Notes: generated by a model not told the origin, from the sequence alone. Positions 4,892 through 12,547 are shown, counted from the first letter of the stretch. The stretch: DNA of 12,697 bases from Bacteroidales bacterium UBA3742 (GCA_002371785.1 DFGU01000071.1:8515-21211); one strand, 5' to 3'. Numbers and translations: made by a program.

Positions 4892-5708
4892 AATGGCGGG
4901 AGAGGGACCAGTCGGAGAGGGAATAGGTGCTTTCGACCACAGATTGGATGCTGTCCGTCAGGTGGTAGAAGAAATCGATGCCGGTCAGTTCTTCTACCTC
5001 ATCGACGGTGCGTAGATAGGTCATCAGGGGACGGCTGCCGGCCCGGTTGGGCATGACAAAACCGATAGAGGTCCAGCCCTGGGACGTATAACGCAGGAAG
5101 ACCTTATAAAAAGCCGAAGGAACGGCGATCTTATGCGTATTGCCTATCGTCTGATAACCGGGCTCTACGATCGGACCACAGGCGATGTAGATACTCCCGT
5201 ACTGCTGGGCCCAACTGCGTGCCAGCTCCTCCAGGTCTTTCCAGTCGCCGGCATTCAAACCGTGCAGTTGGGGACAGATATTGGTCATGTAGAACGACTC
5301 ACGCATGGCCTGCTCGGACCACTTCATATCGGCGGCAGGCGCCATATGGCCGCGGTCGTAGCCGGAACGGGCATAGTCGCCGGTGGTGACGGGATCGCCC
5401 TTGACCGCAGGATCCGGCTTGAAATGGTCGGCGCGCTCCTCGGTCCCGAGGGTCTCCGAACGGGTCAACTCATACGCCACCCAATTGGGTATCAGCCAAC
5501 GGGGGTTGTAGCTGACCGTATAGCCCACATGGGCGATTAGTTGCTCGGGCTGACCTTTCCTCACGCGGGGCACCTCAAACGGCACAACGGGCGTGCGGGG
5601 ATCGGACTCCGCGGAAAGCGGCTGACGACTGAAGACGACAAACAGGCAGGCAGCTATCAGAATAACGGCCACGGACAGGACAGTATATAGACGATTGGTT
5701 TTGCGCAT
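4890..5708 (-). CDS. DNA/RNA non-specific endonuclease (NUC1 family), membrane-anchored or exported
   Basis: Enzymes of this beta-beta-alpha metal family cut DNA and RNA without sequence preference. The 272-residue product has an N-terminal hydrophobic segment (about 9-27) after a short basic start, which is an uncleaved anchor or signal peptide, so the nuclease should act outside the cytoplasm. YDRGHMAPAAD (117-127) holds the DRGH motif with catalytic His121, and NICPQLHGLNAGDW (143-156) holds the conserved Asn of the metal site (N152). I use the ATG at 5708; an in-frame TTG at 5720 overlaps the promoter. The length is usual for the family. It has its own promoter and is convergent with the basic small protein. 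Likely roles are nucleic acid scavenging or defence, not shown by the sequence. Confidence 0.94.
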   Translation of the reverse strand: MRKTNRLYTVLSVAVILIAACLFVVFSRQPLSAESDPRTPVVPFEVPRVRKGQPEQLIAHVGYTVSYNPRWLIPNWVAYELTRSETLGTEERADHFKPDPAVKGDPVTTGDYARSGYDRGHMAPAADMKWSEQAMRESFYMTNICPQLHGLNAGDWKDLEELARSWAQQYGSIYIACGPIVEPGYQTIGNTHKIAVPSAFYKVFLRYTSQGWTSIGFVMPNRAGSRPLMTYLRTVDEVEELTGIDFFYHLTDSIQSVVESTYSLSDWSLSRH

Positions 5709-5717
5709 AACTGGGTG

Positions 5718-5749
5718 CAAAGATACGACTAATTGCGGATATATGCAAA
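5718..5749 (-). promoter_or_regulatory. Promoter of the endonuclease gene
   Basis: On the minus strand TTTG (5749-5746), 20 bases, then TATCTTTG (5725-5718). The ATG at 5708 lies only 9 bases beyond the last base of this element, so the mRNA would have almost no 5' leader. Confidence 0.8.
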
Positions 5750-5786
5750 TTTTTCAACCAAATTCTTGCATATTTGAAAAATTTTC

Positions 5787-5810
5787 GTGCTTCCGAACAC
5801 TCCGGTAAAA
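5787..5810 (-). repeat. Third copy of the TTTTACCGGAGTG hairpin element
   Basis: On the minus strand it reads TTTTACCGGAGTG, with the hairpin GTGTT-CGGA-AGCAC. This is the same loop and flank as the two copies at 2153-2218, and the stem is kept by a U-G and a U-A pair. It lies about 40 bases upstream of the endonuclease promoter. Confidence 0.82.
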
Positions 5811-5811
5811 A

Positions 5812-5839
5812 GCTGAATGCTGAATGCCGAAAGCCAAAA
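5812..5839. repeat. Degenerate 7-bp tandem repeat
   Basis: GCTGAAT (5812-5818), GCTGAAT (5819-5825), GCCGAAA (5826-5832), GCCAAAA (5833-5839). The period is again seven, as in the nitroreductase/pdxA junction, and it stands directly beside the inverted hairpin element. Confidence 0.65.
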
Positions 5840-5863
5840 AAAAATATTTTTTTTACAAAAAAA

Positions 5864-5895
5864 TTTGCAAATTTGAAAAATTTGTTGTAATTTTG
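5864..5895 (+). promoter_or_regulatory. Promoter of the tRNA-Gly/rnpB unit
   Basis: TTTG at 5864-5867, a 20-base spacer, and TAATTTTG at 5888-5895. The mature tRNA begins 21 bases after the element; the short leader includes a small stem GCGCT/AGCGC (5898-5913). No other consensus promoter was found before the downstream protein genes, so it may also drive them. Confidence 0.82.
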
Positions 5896-5915
5896 CAGCG
5901 CTTTTCGGAGCGCAT

Positions 5916-5989
5916 GCGGCATTAGCACATCGGTAGTGCATCGGCTTCCCAAGCCGAGGAGGCGGGTTCGATTCCCGTATGCCGCTCCA
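5916..5989 (+). tRNA. tRNA-Gly (anticodon CCC)
   Basis: Cloverleaf: acceptor GCGGCAT (5916-5922) pairs with ATGCCGC (5979-5985), discriminator T, and CCA is encoded (5987-5989). The D stem is GCAC/GTGC. The anticodon stem TCGGC/GCCGA encloses TTCCCAA, with anticodon CCC at 5948-5950. The T loop TTCGATT closes with a GCGGG/CCCGT stem. It reads the glycine codon GGG. The gene lies 22 bases upstream of rnpB and shares its promoter. Confidence 0.96.
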
Positions 5990-6011
5990 AGACAGGCAGA
6001 AAAGCTGCGAA

Positions 6012-6405
6012 CGATAGATAGCAAGTCGGCTTATCGCAACGCGTCGGGAAGAAAGCTCGTAAGGGCTTAATCCCCCGGGTTGAGGAAAGTCCGGGCAGCA
6101 CAGAGCACCACAGCGGTTAATGGCCGTCAGGCAGCAATGTTTGGTCCCTGCTACAGAGACGAGTCGCCTTCGCGCCTCCCCCCTAACGGGGCCCCCGAAA
6201 AATTTATTTTTGGGGGAGAGCCGATGGCGGGTGAAACGAGCACACTGTGGGCTGAAATTCCAAGTAAACCGGCGTCTGAGCGTTGCTCGCGCGAGCCGGA
6301 GGGTAGGAAGAGATAGAAGGGCATGGCAACATGCGACTCAAGATTAATGATAAGCACCCGCCGCAAGGCAGGCACAGAACCCGGCTTACAGACTCGCTAC
6401 TATCG
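6012..6405 (+). ncRNA. rnpB: RNase P RNA
   Basis: This is the catalytic RNA of RNase P, which removes 5' leaders from tRNA precursors. It shows the universal block GAGGAAAGTCCGGGC (6082-6096) and, near the 3' end, ACAGAACCCGGCTTAC (6374-6389). The ends are set by helix P1: CGATAG and TAGC-A-AGTC at 6012-6027 pair with GACT-C-GCTA and CTATCG at 6391-6405, with one bulge and one mismatch. A long hairpin CCCCC-GAAAAAT/ATTTTT-GGGGG lies near 6190-6215. The length of about 394 nt is usual for the bacterial A type. No intrinsic terminator follows; a protein gene begins 40 bases later. Processing of the upstream tRNA by the enzyme it encodes is implied. Confidence 0.95.
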
Positions 6406-6445
6406 TCGCCCGCTGCCGAACCAGAACAGAAAGGGCAACACCGGT

Positions 6446-7768
6446 ATGTCACGAATAAGCAAGATCAATCATTTTCTTCGCTACGATATATGGCGGTTCA
6501 ATGCCGCTGATTTAGGGTCGCGCCGTTCGCGCTTCGGCTATCAGGTGCTTCGTACCCTGTTGCTCGTCATTCGCGGATTCACCAACAAGAGTCTGGGGGA
6601 CAAAGCCAAGAGTCTCACCTACTCGCTCATCTTCACTATCATACCGCTGCTGGCTATGGTGCTGGCTATCGCCAAGGGATTTGGCGTACAGGACGTGATA
6701 GAGCGGCAGCTGAACAACTCGTTTCTGGGCGAGACGAATATCGTACCCGTCATCATGGAGATGGTGCAGCGCTACCTGGAGACCGCCCAAGGGGGCGTCT
6801 TCATCGGCGTAGGCATACTGATCCTGCTATGGGCGGTGTATTCGTTCTTCTCCAGCGTAGAGAGCACGTTTAATCATATATGGAACGTAGAGAAGTCGCG
6901 CAGCGTGCTGCGTCAGGCCGTGACGTATATCGCGATCTTGTTCCTCATCCCGCTGATGATCATCGTGAGCTCGGGACTGGTGGTATATATCCAGCAGGCG
7001 CTAAGCAGTCTGCATACGGGCGAGGTATCGGCCTGGCACGAACAGCTGCACAGAGGCGGCATACGGATGCTACAGTTCGGGGTATGCTGGCTACTCTTCA
7101 CGTGGATGTACATGGCTATACCGAACACGCGCGTACGATTGATGTCCGCCCTCATACCTGGCGTGCTGATGGGTTCGGCGTTTCAGTTGCTCCAGATGCT
7201 TTCGGTCTATATCATCGTGCTGCTGGGCCGCACGAGCATCGTATATGGTGCGTTTGCATCGGTGCCTATCCTGCTGACCTGGCTGCAATGGACGTGTCTG
7301 TTGATCATACTGGGTGCGGAGCTGTCGTTCGCCATACAGAACAACGAGCAGTTTGAGTACGAACACGACCTGGAGAAGATGTCGCGCCGCTACAAAGACT
7401 GCATCACGCTCTACCTGCTGAGCAAGATTGCACAACGCTTTGAGCAGGAACAGCCGCCGCTGACGGCCCACGAACTGGCCGCTCCCGACCACCTGCCGCT
7501 GAGACTGGTAAACCAGCTGCTCGGCCGACTGATAGAGACGGGACTGATCTGCGAGATACGTTCCGACGAAGACCAAGAACGAAGATACCAGCCCGCGATG
7601 GATACCCACCGCATGACGGTAGGTATGGTGATCGGCCGGATTGACGAGCAGGGCACGGAGGAGTTCCTGGCCGGAACGAGCCGCCAGATGAAAGCGTTCT
7701 GGAAGCGATTTACGGAACTGCGCAAGCAGAGCGCCGCTTGCGATATTCGGATTAGTGAATTAACTTAA
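6446..7768 (+). CDS. YihY/UPF0761 family inner-membrane protein
   Basis: This family was once mislabelled ribonuclease BN; its role is unknown and it sits in the cytoplasmic membrane. The 440-residue product has about six hydrophobic segments (roughly 58-78, 117-138, 158-183, 208-224, 235-262 and 270-296), with the family blocks KSLTYSLIFTIIPLLA, FFSSVESTFNHIWNV and ILGAELSFAIQNNE. After the membrane part, residues 315-385 look like a winged-helix module (YLLSKIAQRF, LTAHELA, LVNQLLGRLIETGLI), seen in many Bacteroidota members. I use the ATG at 6446 because an earlier in-frame ATG (6323) lies within rnpB. The gene follows rnpB by 40 bases and ends 12 bases before the amylase gene, so shared transcription is likely. 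Confidence 0.92.
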   Translation: MSRISKINHFLRYDIWRFNAADLGSRRSRFGYQVLRTLLLVIRGFTNKSLGDKAKSLTYSLIFTIIPLLAMVLAIAKGFGVQDVIERQLNNSFLGETNIVPVIMEMVQRYLETAQGGVFIGVGILILLWAVYSFFSSVESTFNHIWNVEKSRSVLRQAVTYIAILFLIPLMIIVSSGLVVYIQQALSSLHTGEVSAWHEQLHRGGIRMLQFGVCWLLFTWMYMAIPNTRVRLMSALIPGVLMGSAFQLLQMLSVYIIVLLGRTSIVYGAFASVPILLTWLQWTCLLIILGAELSFAIQNNEQFEYEHDLEKMSRRYKDCITLYLLSKIAQRFEQEQPPLTAHELAAPDHLPLRLVNQLLGRLIETGLICEIRSDEDQERRYQPAMDTHRMTVGMVIGRIDEQGTEEFLAGTSRQMKAFWKRFTELRKQSAACDIRISELT

Positions 7769-7780
7769 TACTATTATACA

Positions 7781-9688
7781 ATGAGAAAACATTTCTTGCT
7801 ACTTGCCTTTGCGGCAATGATGACGATGGGCGTACAGGCTATGCCCGACATTCAACGTGCGGAACCGCTCTGCTGGTGGACCGGCATGAAGACCCAGTTG
7901 ACCCTGATGCTCCAGGGTAGCGACCTGGCGGATGCTAAGGTAGAGATCCACATGCTCGACAAGAACGGCGTGCCCGAGAAAGGCAAAGCCAAGGGACTGG
8001 TGGTAGTAGGTCAGCACAACGCTGATAGTGAGAACTACCTCTTCGTGGACCTGAAGGTCAAGAAAGCCGGCACGTACCGCATCTCGTGCACCAAGAACGG
8101 TCGCACGGCCTATTGGGACTACCAGATCCTGGACCGCGTGCAGACCGGACAGCGTGAGTCGTTCTCGAGCAAAGACGTGATATACCTCATCATGTCGGAC
8201 CGCTTTGTGGATGGCGACGAGGGCAACAACGATACGCCTGATACGCGCGAGAAGAGTGATAAAAACAACGTACACGGTCGCTTCGGTGGCGATATAGAGG
8301 GCATTCTGTCGCAACTGGATCACATCCTGGACCTGGGTGCAACCGCTATCTGGCCCACCCCGATGCTGGGTGACGACGAAGCCGAGTGGAGTTACCACGG
8401 CTACGCATGCTCCGACTACTACCATATCGACCCGCGTTACGGTTCGAACGAGATGTACCGCGAACTGGTGCAGAAGATGCACGAGAAGGGCCTGAAGATG
8501 ATCATGGACATGGTTCCTAACCACTGCGGCGCCGCCCACTGGTGGATGAAAGACCAGCCGTACAAGGACTGGATCAACTGGTTTGACGACTTCACCAACA
8601 CCTGCAACGCCTTCTCGGCCAACTACGACATCAATGCCTCGCAGTACGACCGCAAGCTCTCGAACCGAGGATGGTTTGACCGCCCGATGCCGGACATGAA
8701 CCTGGAGAACCCCGACCTGCTGAAGTACTTCCAGCAGTGGGCTATCTGGTGGATCGAGTACGCCCAACTGGACGGACTGCGTGTGGATACCTACCCCTAC
8801 ATAGAGAAGCAACCCGCTGCCGACTGGTTGAAAGCCATCCGCAACGAGTACCCCTGGATCAACATCGTAGGCGAGTGCTGGACGCGTCCGGCCTCCAACG
8901 TAGCCTACTGGCAAGCCGGCGTGGGCAACAAAGACGGCTTTGACAGCAACCTGCCCACCGTGATGGACTTCCCCGTAGAGGAAGCTATCCGCCAAGCCCT
9001 GGAGAACGATGGCGAGGGTTGGGGCAACGGCCTGACCCGCGTATATGACGCCGTGGCACAAGACTATCTGTATGCCGACGTGAACAAACTGCTGCTCTTT
9101 GTGGGCAACCACGATATGGACCGCTTTGCCGACGTCGTAAAGGACGCCGACCCGCGCAGAGTGAAGCTGGGCAACGTGATGCTGGCGACGATGCGCGGTA
9201 TTCCGCAAGTGTTCTACGGCGACGAGTACGGTATGCGTAGCTCGGACCGCAGCCTGGGCCACTCCACCCTGCGTATGCCGCTGCCGATGCCGGATAAGCT
9301 GACCACGGAGATGAAGGATATGTATGACTTCCAGCGCACGCTGTTCCAGTGGCGCAAAAAGGAGCCTGTGATCCACACCGGACGCACGATGCACTTCATC
9401 ACGCGCGACAACACCTACGCCTACTTCCGCTACAACGATGACTGCGCCGTATTCGTCTATCTGAACGCATCGGAGCAACCCCGCACGATTCCCACCAAGA
9501 CCTACGAGGAGATACTCGACCGCTACAACCCCGTGGGGCAAGACCTATTCTCCGGCGAGACCTATGACCTGAGCGGGGAGAAGCCGATCGAGGTAGCACC
9601 ACTTACTGCACTTATTATTAAACTCAACAAAAAAGATGAAACATCCGCTGCTGCTACTAAGCCTGGCGCTGCTGGTAAGCGCCTGTAA
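7781..9688 (+). CDS. Exported alpha-amylase family (GH13) glycosidase, neopullulanase/cyclomaltodextrinase-like
   Basis: This enzyme hydrolyses alpha-glucans or malto-oligosaccharides, probably in the periplasm. A signal peptide ends near residue 20 (MGVQA). An N-terminal beta domain (about 25-115) precedes the barrel. GH13 regions: DMVPNH (243-248), GLRVDTYPY with nucleophile D336, NIVGECW with acid/base E365, and FVGNHDMDR with D445. HGYACSDYYHIDPRYG and GIPQVFYGDEYG are also typical, and a C-terminal beta domain follows. The length is 635 residues. The family's natural end appears to be at ALIIKLNKK (610-618); the last 17 residues (DETSAAATKPGAAGKRL) come from the start of the next gene in another frame. 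No susC/susD genes are near. It may be co-transcribed with the YihY gene. Confidence 0.94.
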   Translation: MRKHFLLLAFAAMMTMGVQAMPDIQRAEPLCWWTGMKTQLTLMLQGSDLADAKVEIHMLDKNGVPEKGKAKGLVVVGQHNADSENYLFVDLKVKKAGTYRISCTKNGRTAYWDYQILDRVQTGQRESFSSKDVIYLIMSDRFVDGDEGNNDTPDTREKSDKNNVHGRFGGDIEGILSQLDHILDLGATAIWPTPMLGDDEAEWSYHGYACSDYYHIDPRYGSNEMYRELVQKMHEKGLKMIMDMVPNHCGAAHWWMKDQPYKDWINWFDDFTNTCNAFSANYDINASQYDRKLSNRGWFDRPMPDMNLENPDLLKYFQQWAIWWIEYAQLDGLRVDTYPYIEKQPAADWLKAIRNEYPWINIVGECWTRPASNVAYWQAGVGNKDGFDSNLPTVMDFPVEEAIRQALENDGEGWGNGLTRVYDAVAQDYLYADVNKLLLFVGNHDMDRFADVVKDADPRRVKLGNVMLATMRGIPQVFYGDEYGMRSSDRSLGHSTLRMPLPMPDKLTTEMKDMYDFQRTLFQWRKKEPVIHTGRTMHFITRDNTYAYFRYNDDCAVFVYLNASEQPRTIPTKTYEEILDRYNPVGQDLFSGETYDLSGEKPIEVAPLTALIIKLNKKDETSAAATKPGAAGKRL

Positions 9689-10433
9689 TACGGTCGAGGA
9701 GTCGCCCGTCAAGCTGGTGAGCCACACCTACACGCTCCATACCCACGACACGCTCAACCCGTTGACCGTGCTGTACATGGACTTCAAGGTAGAGTGGCCG
9801 TGCCGAGAAGATAGTGCGATAGAGGCGATCAGAAAGGACATCACGGCACGTATCTTTGGCGTGGACGCCATCGAGCGCAACGTAGAGGAGGCCATCCTGA
9901 TGTACTCCGACACGCTCCGCCGCCAGTACCGCGAGGAGTTTGCCGTGGACGAGAACACCAAACCCGAGGAGGAGGACTACGGCAAGATATACCACTCGCT
10001 ACGACTCTCAATAGACGACCCGTGTGAGTGCTTCCTGAACTTCGAACTGTATGAGGAGGAGACTAACAGCTTTGCGCCGCACGGCACGCACGACACGCGC
10101 TACTTCTGCTACAACCGACTGACCGGCGAGTTTATCACCGAGGACCAGCTCTTCAAGGGCGACTACCAACCCGCGCTGACGCGACTCATCACCGAAGCTA
10201 TCTGGCGTTCGTATCGCACCCGCGGGGCAGTTCGTAGCCTGGAGTATATCGGACTGGACGTAGAGGAAGCCGAGCCCAACGGCAACTTCTATATCTCGGG
10301 CAACCAAATCACCTACCTCTACCAGGAGAACGAGATAGGATGCTACGCCGCCGGACCGCAGACAGCCGTGGTACAACTGGAAGATATGCGCGAATACCTG
10401 CGCGACACCACTATCATACACGATCATGAATAA
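9636..10433 (+). CDS. Lipoprotein with DUF3298/RsiV-like domain
   Basis: A 265-residue lipoprotein: MKHPLLLLSLALLVSAC gives a lipobox with Cys17 as the acylation site, so it should be anchored to a membrane facing the periplasm. The region 119-185 (YHSLRLSIDDPCECFLNFEL, then THDTRYFCYNRLTGEFITED, then QLFKGDYQPALTRLI) resembles the DUF3298 fold, in which a beta-sheet segment with a hydrophobic Y/F pattern precedes a LTGE-(x)n-LF motif. The function is unknown; in RsiV-like proteins this domain binds a ligand such as lysozyme, but this protein has no anti-sigma part. Its start lies 53 bases inside the amylase frame, and its end overlaps the next gene by 8 bases (ATGAATAA). The lipobox supports the chosen start. 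Confidence 0.85.
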   Translation: MKHPLLLLSLALLVSACNTVEESPVKLVSHTYTLHTHDTLNPLTVLYMDFKVEWPCREDSAIEAIRKDITARIFGVDAIERNVEEAILMYSDTLRRQYREEFAVDENTKPEEEDYGKIYHSLRLSIDDPCECFLNFELYEEETNSFAPHGTHDTRYFCYNRLTGEFITEDQLFKGDYQPALTRLITEAIWRSYRTRGAVRSLEYIGLDVEEAEPNGNFYISGNQITYLYQENEIGCYAAGPQTAVVQLEDMREYLRDTTIIHDHE

Positions 10434-10773
10434 GGATTTTGAACTGAGCCTGATGGACGCCGAGGAGCGCCGGATGGTGGATTATATCTGGGATTTGATC
10501 CCACGTGAAGACCAAGTAGGGATGACGCAAAGCGACGTGCTGCTGGTACTGGACCTGGTGGACGACTACCTGGAAGAGAAAGGACTGCTGATCTACCACG
10601 GCGACGAGGCCGAATATCTGGACGGCGACATCGATGAGGTGGACCAGCTGCAGTATATCATCGAGGGCGTCAAACGGGAAGGACGCAAACTGAGCGGCCT
10701 GCAAGTACAACTCATCCTGGACGGCGAACTGCAATACGGCATCAAACAAGGATACTATGAGGAGATTGAATAA
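10426..10773 (+). CDS. Acidic protein of unknown function (115 residues)
   Basis: I do not recognise this protein. It is very acidic (many Asp and Glu, for example HGDEAEYLDGDIDEVDQLQY at about 58-77), has no signal peptide or membrane segment, and looks largely helical: an N-terminal amphipathic part (MDAEERRMVDYIWDLIPRED), LVLDLVDDYLEEKGLL, and a C-terminal helix around KREGRKLSGLQVQLILDGEL. Coding is supported by position: it starts 8 bases inside the lipoprotein gene and ends 17 bases inside cdsA, and its codon use matches its neighbours. It is probably a cytoplasmic partner or regulator; no function can be given. A homology search against other cdsA upstream genes would settle whether it is conserved. 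Confidence 0.8.
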   Translation: MNKDFELSLMDAEERRMVDYIWDLIPREDQVGMTQSDVLLVLDLVDDYLEEKGLLIYHGDEAEYLDGDIDEVDQLQYIIEGVKREGRKLSGLQVQLILDGELQYGIKQGYYEEIE

Positions 10774-11605
10774 CTTTACACAACGTACATTGAGTGGCGC
10801 GGCATATGTAGCCGTCGTAGTAGGCAGTATACTGTTTTGGCGCAAGTGGCTGTTCTTTGCCCTGTCGGCCGTGATGGCTATAGAGGCCGTCAGAGAATAC
10901 AACCGACTGACGCATCCGCGTTGCCCGGTAGACATACTGAGCGAAATCAGCGCATTGCTGCTCTGCGGCGCCGTAGAAGCATGGTTGCTACTCGAGATGC
11001 CACCCTTCAACTATTTCACAGCGGCCTATATCCTGGTGCTGCTGGCAGCCATCCTGATCGAACTTTGGCAGAAAGAGTCGAACCCCTTCATCTACTGGGG
11101 CAACCTGTTGATCAGTCAGCTGATGATCGCCCTACCGTTTGCCCTGATGAACATGCTCAACTATATGAGCAACTATCTGCTGCTGGCGGTATTTGTGCTG
11201 ATCTGGGTGAACGACTCGGGCGCATACTGCGTAGGCGTTCTGACCGCCAAGCGGGCAAAGGGCAACCATAAGATGTTTCCGCGCGTAAGTCCCAAGAAGA
11301 GTTGGGAAGGACTGATCGGCGGTATTGTGCTGGCCATGGGTGCCGGTGCGTTGCTGGCCCACTTCGGATGGTTTGAAGCCGTACATACCGGACTGAATCG
11401 ATACGTAGTAGGCATACTGATCGCCCTGATCGTAGCCGTAGCGGGTACGCTGGGCGACCTGGTAGAAAGCCTGATGAAGCGCAGCGTAGGCGTAAAGGAC
11501 TCGGGTAAGTTTCTGCCCGGCCACGGAGGCGTGCTGGATCGCTTCGACTCCATATTGCTGGCTGCACCGGTCACGCTGCTCTTTGTACTGATGCTGACTC
11601 TATAA
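10757..11605 (+). CDS. cdsA: Phosphatidate cytidylyltransferase (CDP-diglyceride synthase)
   Basis: CdsA makes CDP-diacylglycerol from phosphatidic acid and CTP, the branch point for phosphatidylethanolamine, phosphatidylserine and phosphatidylglycerol synthesis, in the inner membrane. The 282-residue protein has many hydrophobic segments and the family blocks VNDSGAY (151-157), SPKKSWEG (178-185) and the C-terminal signature SLMKRSVGVKDSGKFLPGHG (238-257) followed by GVLDRFDS. The length is normal. The start ATG at 10757 overlaps the end of the acidic protein gene by 17 bases, and the acyltransferase begins 4 bases after its stop, indicating translational coupling and a joint role in membrane lipid synthesis. 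Confidence 0.96.
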   Translation: MRRLNNFTQRTLSGAAYVAVVVGSILFWRKWLFFALSAVMAIEAVREYNRLTHPRCPVDILSEISALLLCGAVEAWLLLEMPPFNYFTAAYILVLLAAILIELWQKESNPFIYWGNLLISQLMIALPFALMNMLNYMSNYLLLAVFVLIWVNDSGAYCVGVLTAKRAKGNHKMFPRVSPKKSWEGLIGGIVLAMGAGALLAHFGWFEAVHTGLNRYVVGILIALIVAVAGTLGDLVESLMKRSVGVKDSGKFLPGHGGVLDRFDSILLAAPVTLLFVLMLTL

Positions 11606-11609
11606 ACGC

Positions 11610-12461
11610 ATGGAGATAGGTCTGCACATACTGCATCGCACGGTGGACTGGTTGCTCTACCCCACGCTCTATTACGTGGTGCGCTACCGCCGCCGACTGG
11701 TAAGAAAGAACCTGCGTAATTCGTTTCCCGACAAGTCGGAGAAAGAAGTACGCCAGATAGAGCGCGCATTCTATCGCCAGTTCTGCGACACGATGGTAGA
11801 GGCTATCTACGGCTACTGGATGGACGAGACAGAAATGCGCCGGCACGTAGTGTTCCACAACACGGAGGAGGTCAACCGCCTCATCGACCAGGCCGGAGGC
11901 GGCCTATTCATGTTGGCTCATTACGGCAACTGGGAATGGATGGCCAGCATACAGTCCTGGGTATCGCCCGGCGTGACGGAACTGAATGTCTATCGCCGAC
12001 TGAAGAGCAAAGTGTTCGACCGCCTGATGCTGGCCCTGCGCAGCAAGCGCGGCGGTATGTGCGTAGAGAAACAACGGATCCTGCGCGAGATGGTCAGGAT
12101 GCGGGCAGAGAAGAAGCCCGTGACCGTGGGTCTGCTGAGCGACCAGAAACCCCGTCCGGAGGTGACGCGCACCTGGACAGAGTTTCTGCACCAAGAGACC
12201 GGCTGGCTGGACGGCGGCGAGGTGCTGGGGAAGAAGTTCGGCTATCCGGTAGTGTATCTATACATACGGCGTGTGCGCCGAGGCTATTATGATGTGGACC
12301 TGCGCGTACTGGCCGCCGACCCGAAGCAGACCGGCGAGGGCGAGATCACACGCGCCTATGCCCGAATCCTGGAGCAGAACATACAGGAGCAACCGGAACT
12401 CTGGCTGTGGACACATAATAGATGGAAGTGGCCCCGGCCAAAGCCGGCGTTAGAACGTTAA
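11610..12461 (+). CDS. Lysophospholipid/lipid A acyltransferase family protein (LpxL/HtrB-like)
   Basis: This family transfers acyl chains to lipid A precursors or related lipids at the inner membrane. The 283-residue product has an N-terminal hydrophobic segment (about 12-24), a basic stretch YRRRLVRKNLRNSFP (27-40), the motif LAHYGNWEW (102-110) containing the catalytic His-x4-Asp/Glu arrangement (H104, E109), LLSDQKPRP (175-183) and the ending PELWLWTHNRWKWP, all typical. The exact acyl acceptor cannot be read from the sequence. It follows cdsA after 4 bases. Its last codons (PKPALER) are written in the first hairpin of a short repeat series that continues into the gap before the glycosyltransferase. 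Confidence 0.93.
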   Translation: MEIGLHILHRTVDWLLYPTLYYVVRYRRRLVRKNLRNSFPDKSEKEVRQIERAFYRQFCDTMVEAIYGYWMDETEMRRHVVFHNTEEVNRLIDQAGGGLFMLAHYGNWEWMASIQSWVSPGVTELNVYRRLKSKVFDRLMLALRSKRGGMCVEKQRILREMVRMRAEKKPVTVGLLSDQKPRPEVTRTWTEFLHQETGWLDGGEVLGKKFGYPVVYLYIRRVRRGYYDVDLRVLAADPKQTGEGEITRAYARILEQNIQEQPELWLWTHNRWKWPRPKPALER

Positions 12462-12547
12462 AAAGGTCTTCGACGTTAGAACGTTATGATGGCCTGCGGC
12501 GTTAACGTACGAAGTACCTTTATAACCCAATAACGTGGCGAAGCCAC
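12434..12547. repeat. Series of five small hairpins after the acyltransferase gene
   Basis: CCGGC-CAAA-GCCGG (12434-12447), GTC-TTC-GAC (12466-12474), GCC-TGC-GGC (12492-12500), GTAC-GAA-GTAC (12507-12517), GTGGC-GAA-GCCAC (12535-12547). Linkers repeat CGTTAGAACGTTA (after the first and second) and CCTTTRTAAC (after the fourth and fifth). Individual stems are short; it is the regular alternation that stands out. The first hairpin lies within the acyltransferase reading frame. Confidence 0.6.

Noticed and set aside
5709..5720. TTG start four codons upstream for the endonuclease
   Set aside because: It lies within the TATCTTTG promoter element, so it would not be in the mRNA.
6323..6445. Earlier ATG giving the YihY protein 41 extra residues
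   Set aside because: That ATG lies inside the conserved 3' part of rnpB, and similarity to the family starts only after the ATG at 6446.
7799..9541. 580-codon open frame opposite the amylase gene
   Set aside because: It is the mirror of a high-GC coding strand; the amylase has all GH13 motifs, a signal peptide and operon context, while the antisense frame has no recognisable domain.
9620..9640. Programmed -1 frameshift of the dnaX type at the A AAA AAG heptamer
   Set aside because: The heptamer is present, but the amylase frame reads AAA AAA GAT, which is not the phase needed for tandem slippage, and I see no stimulatory stem; a lost base or simple overlap is more likely.
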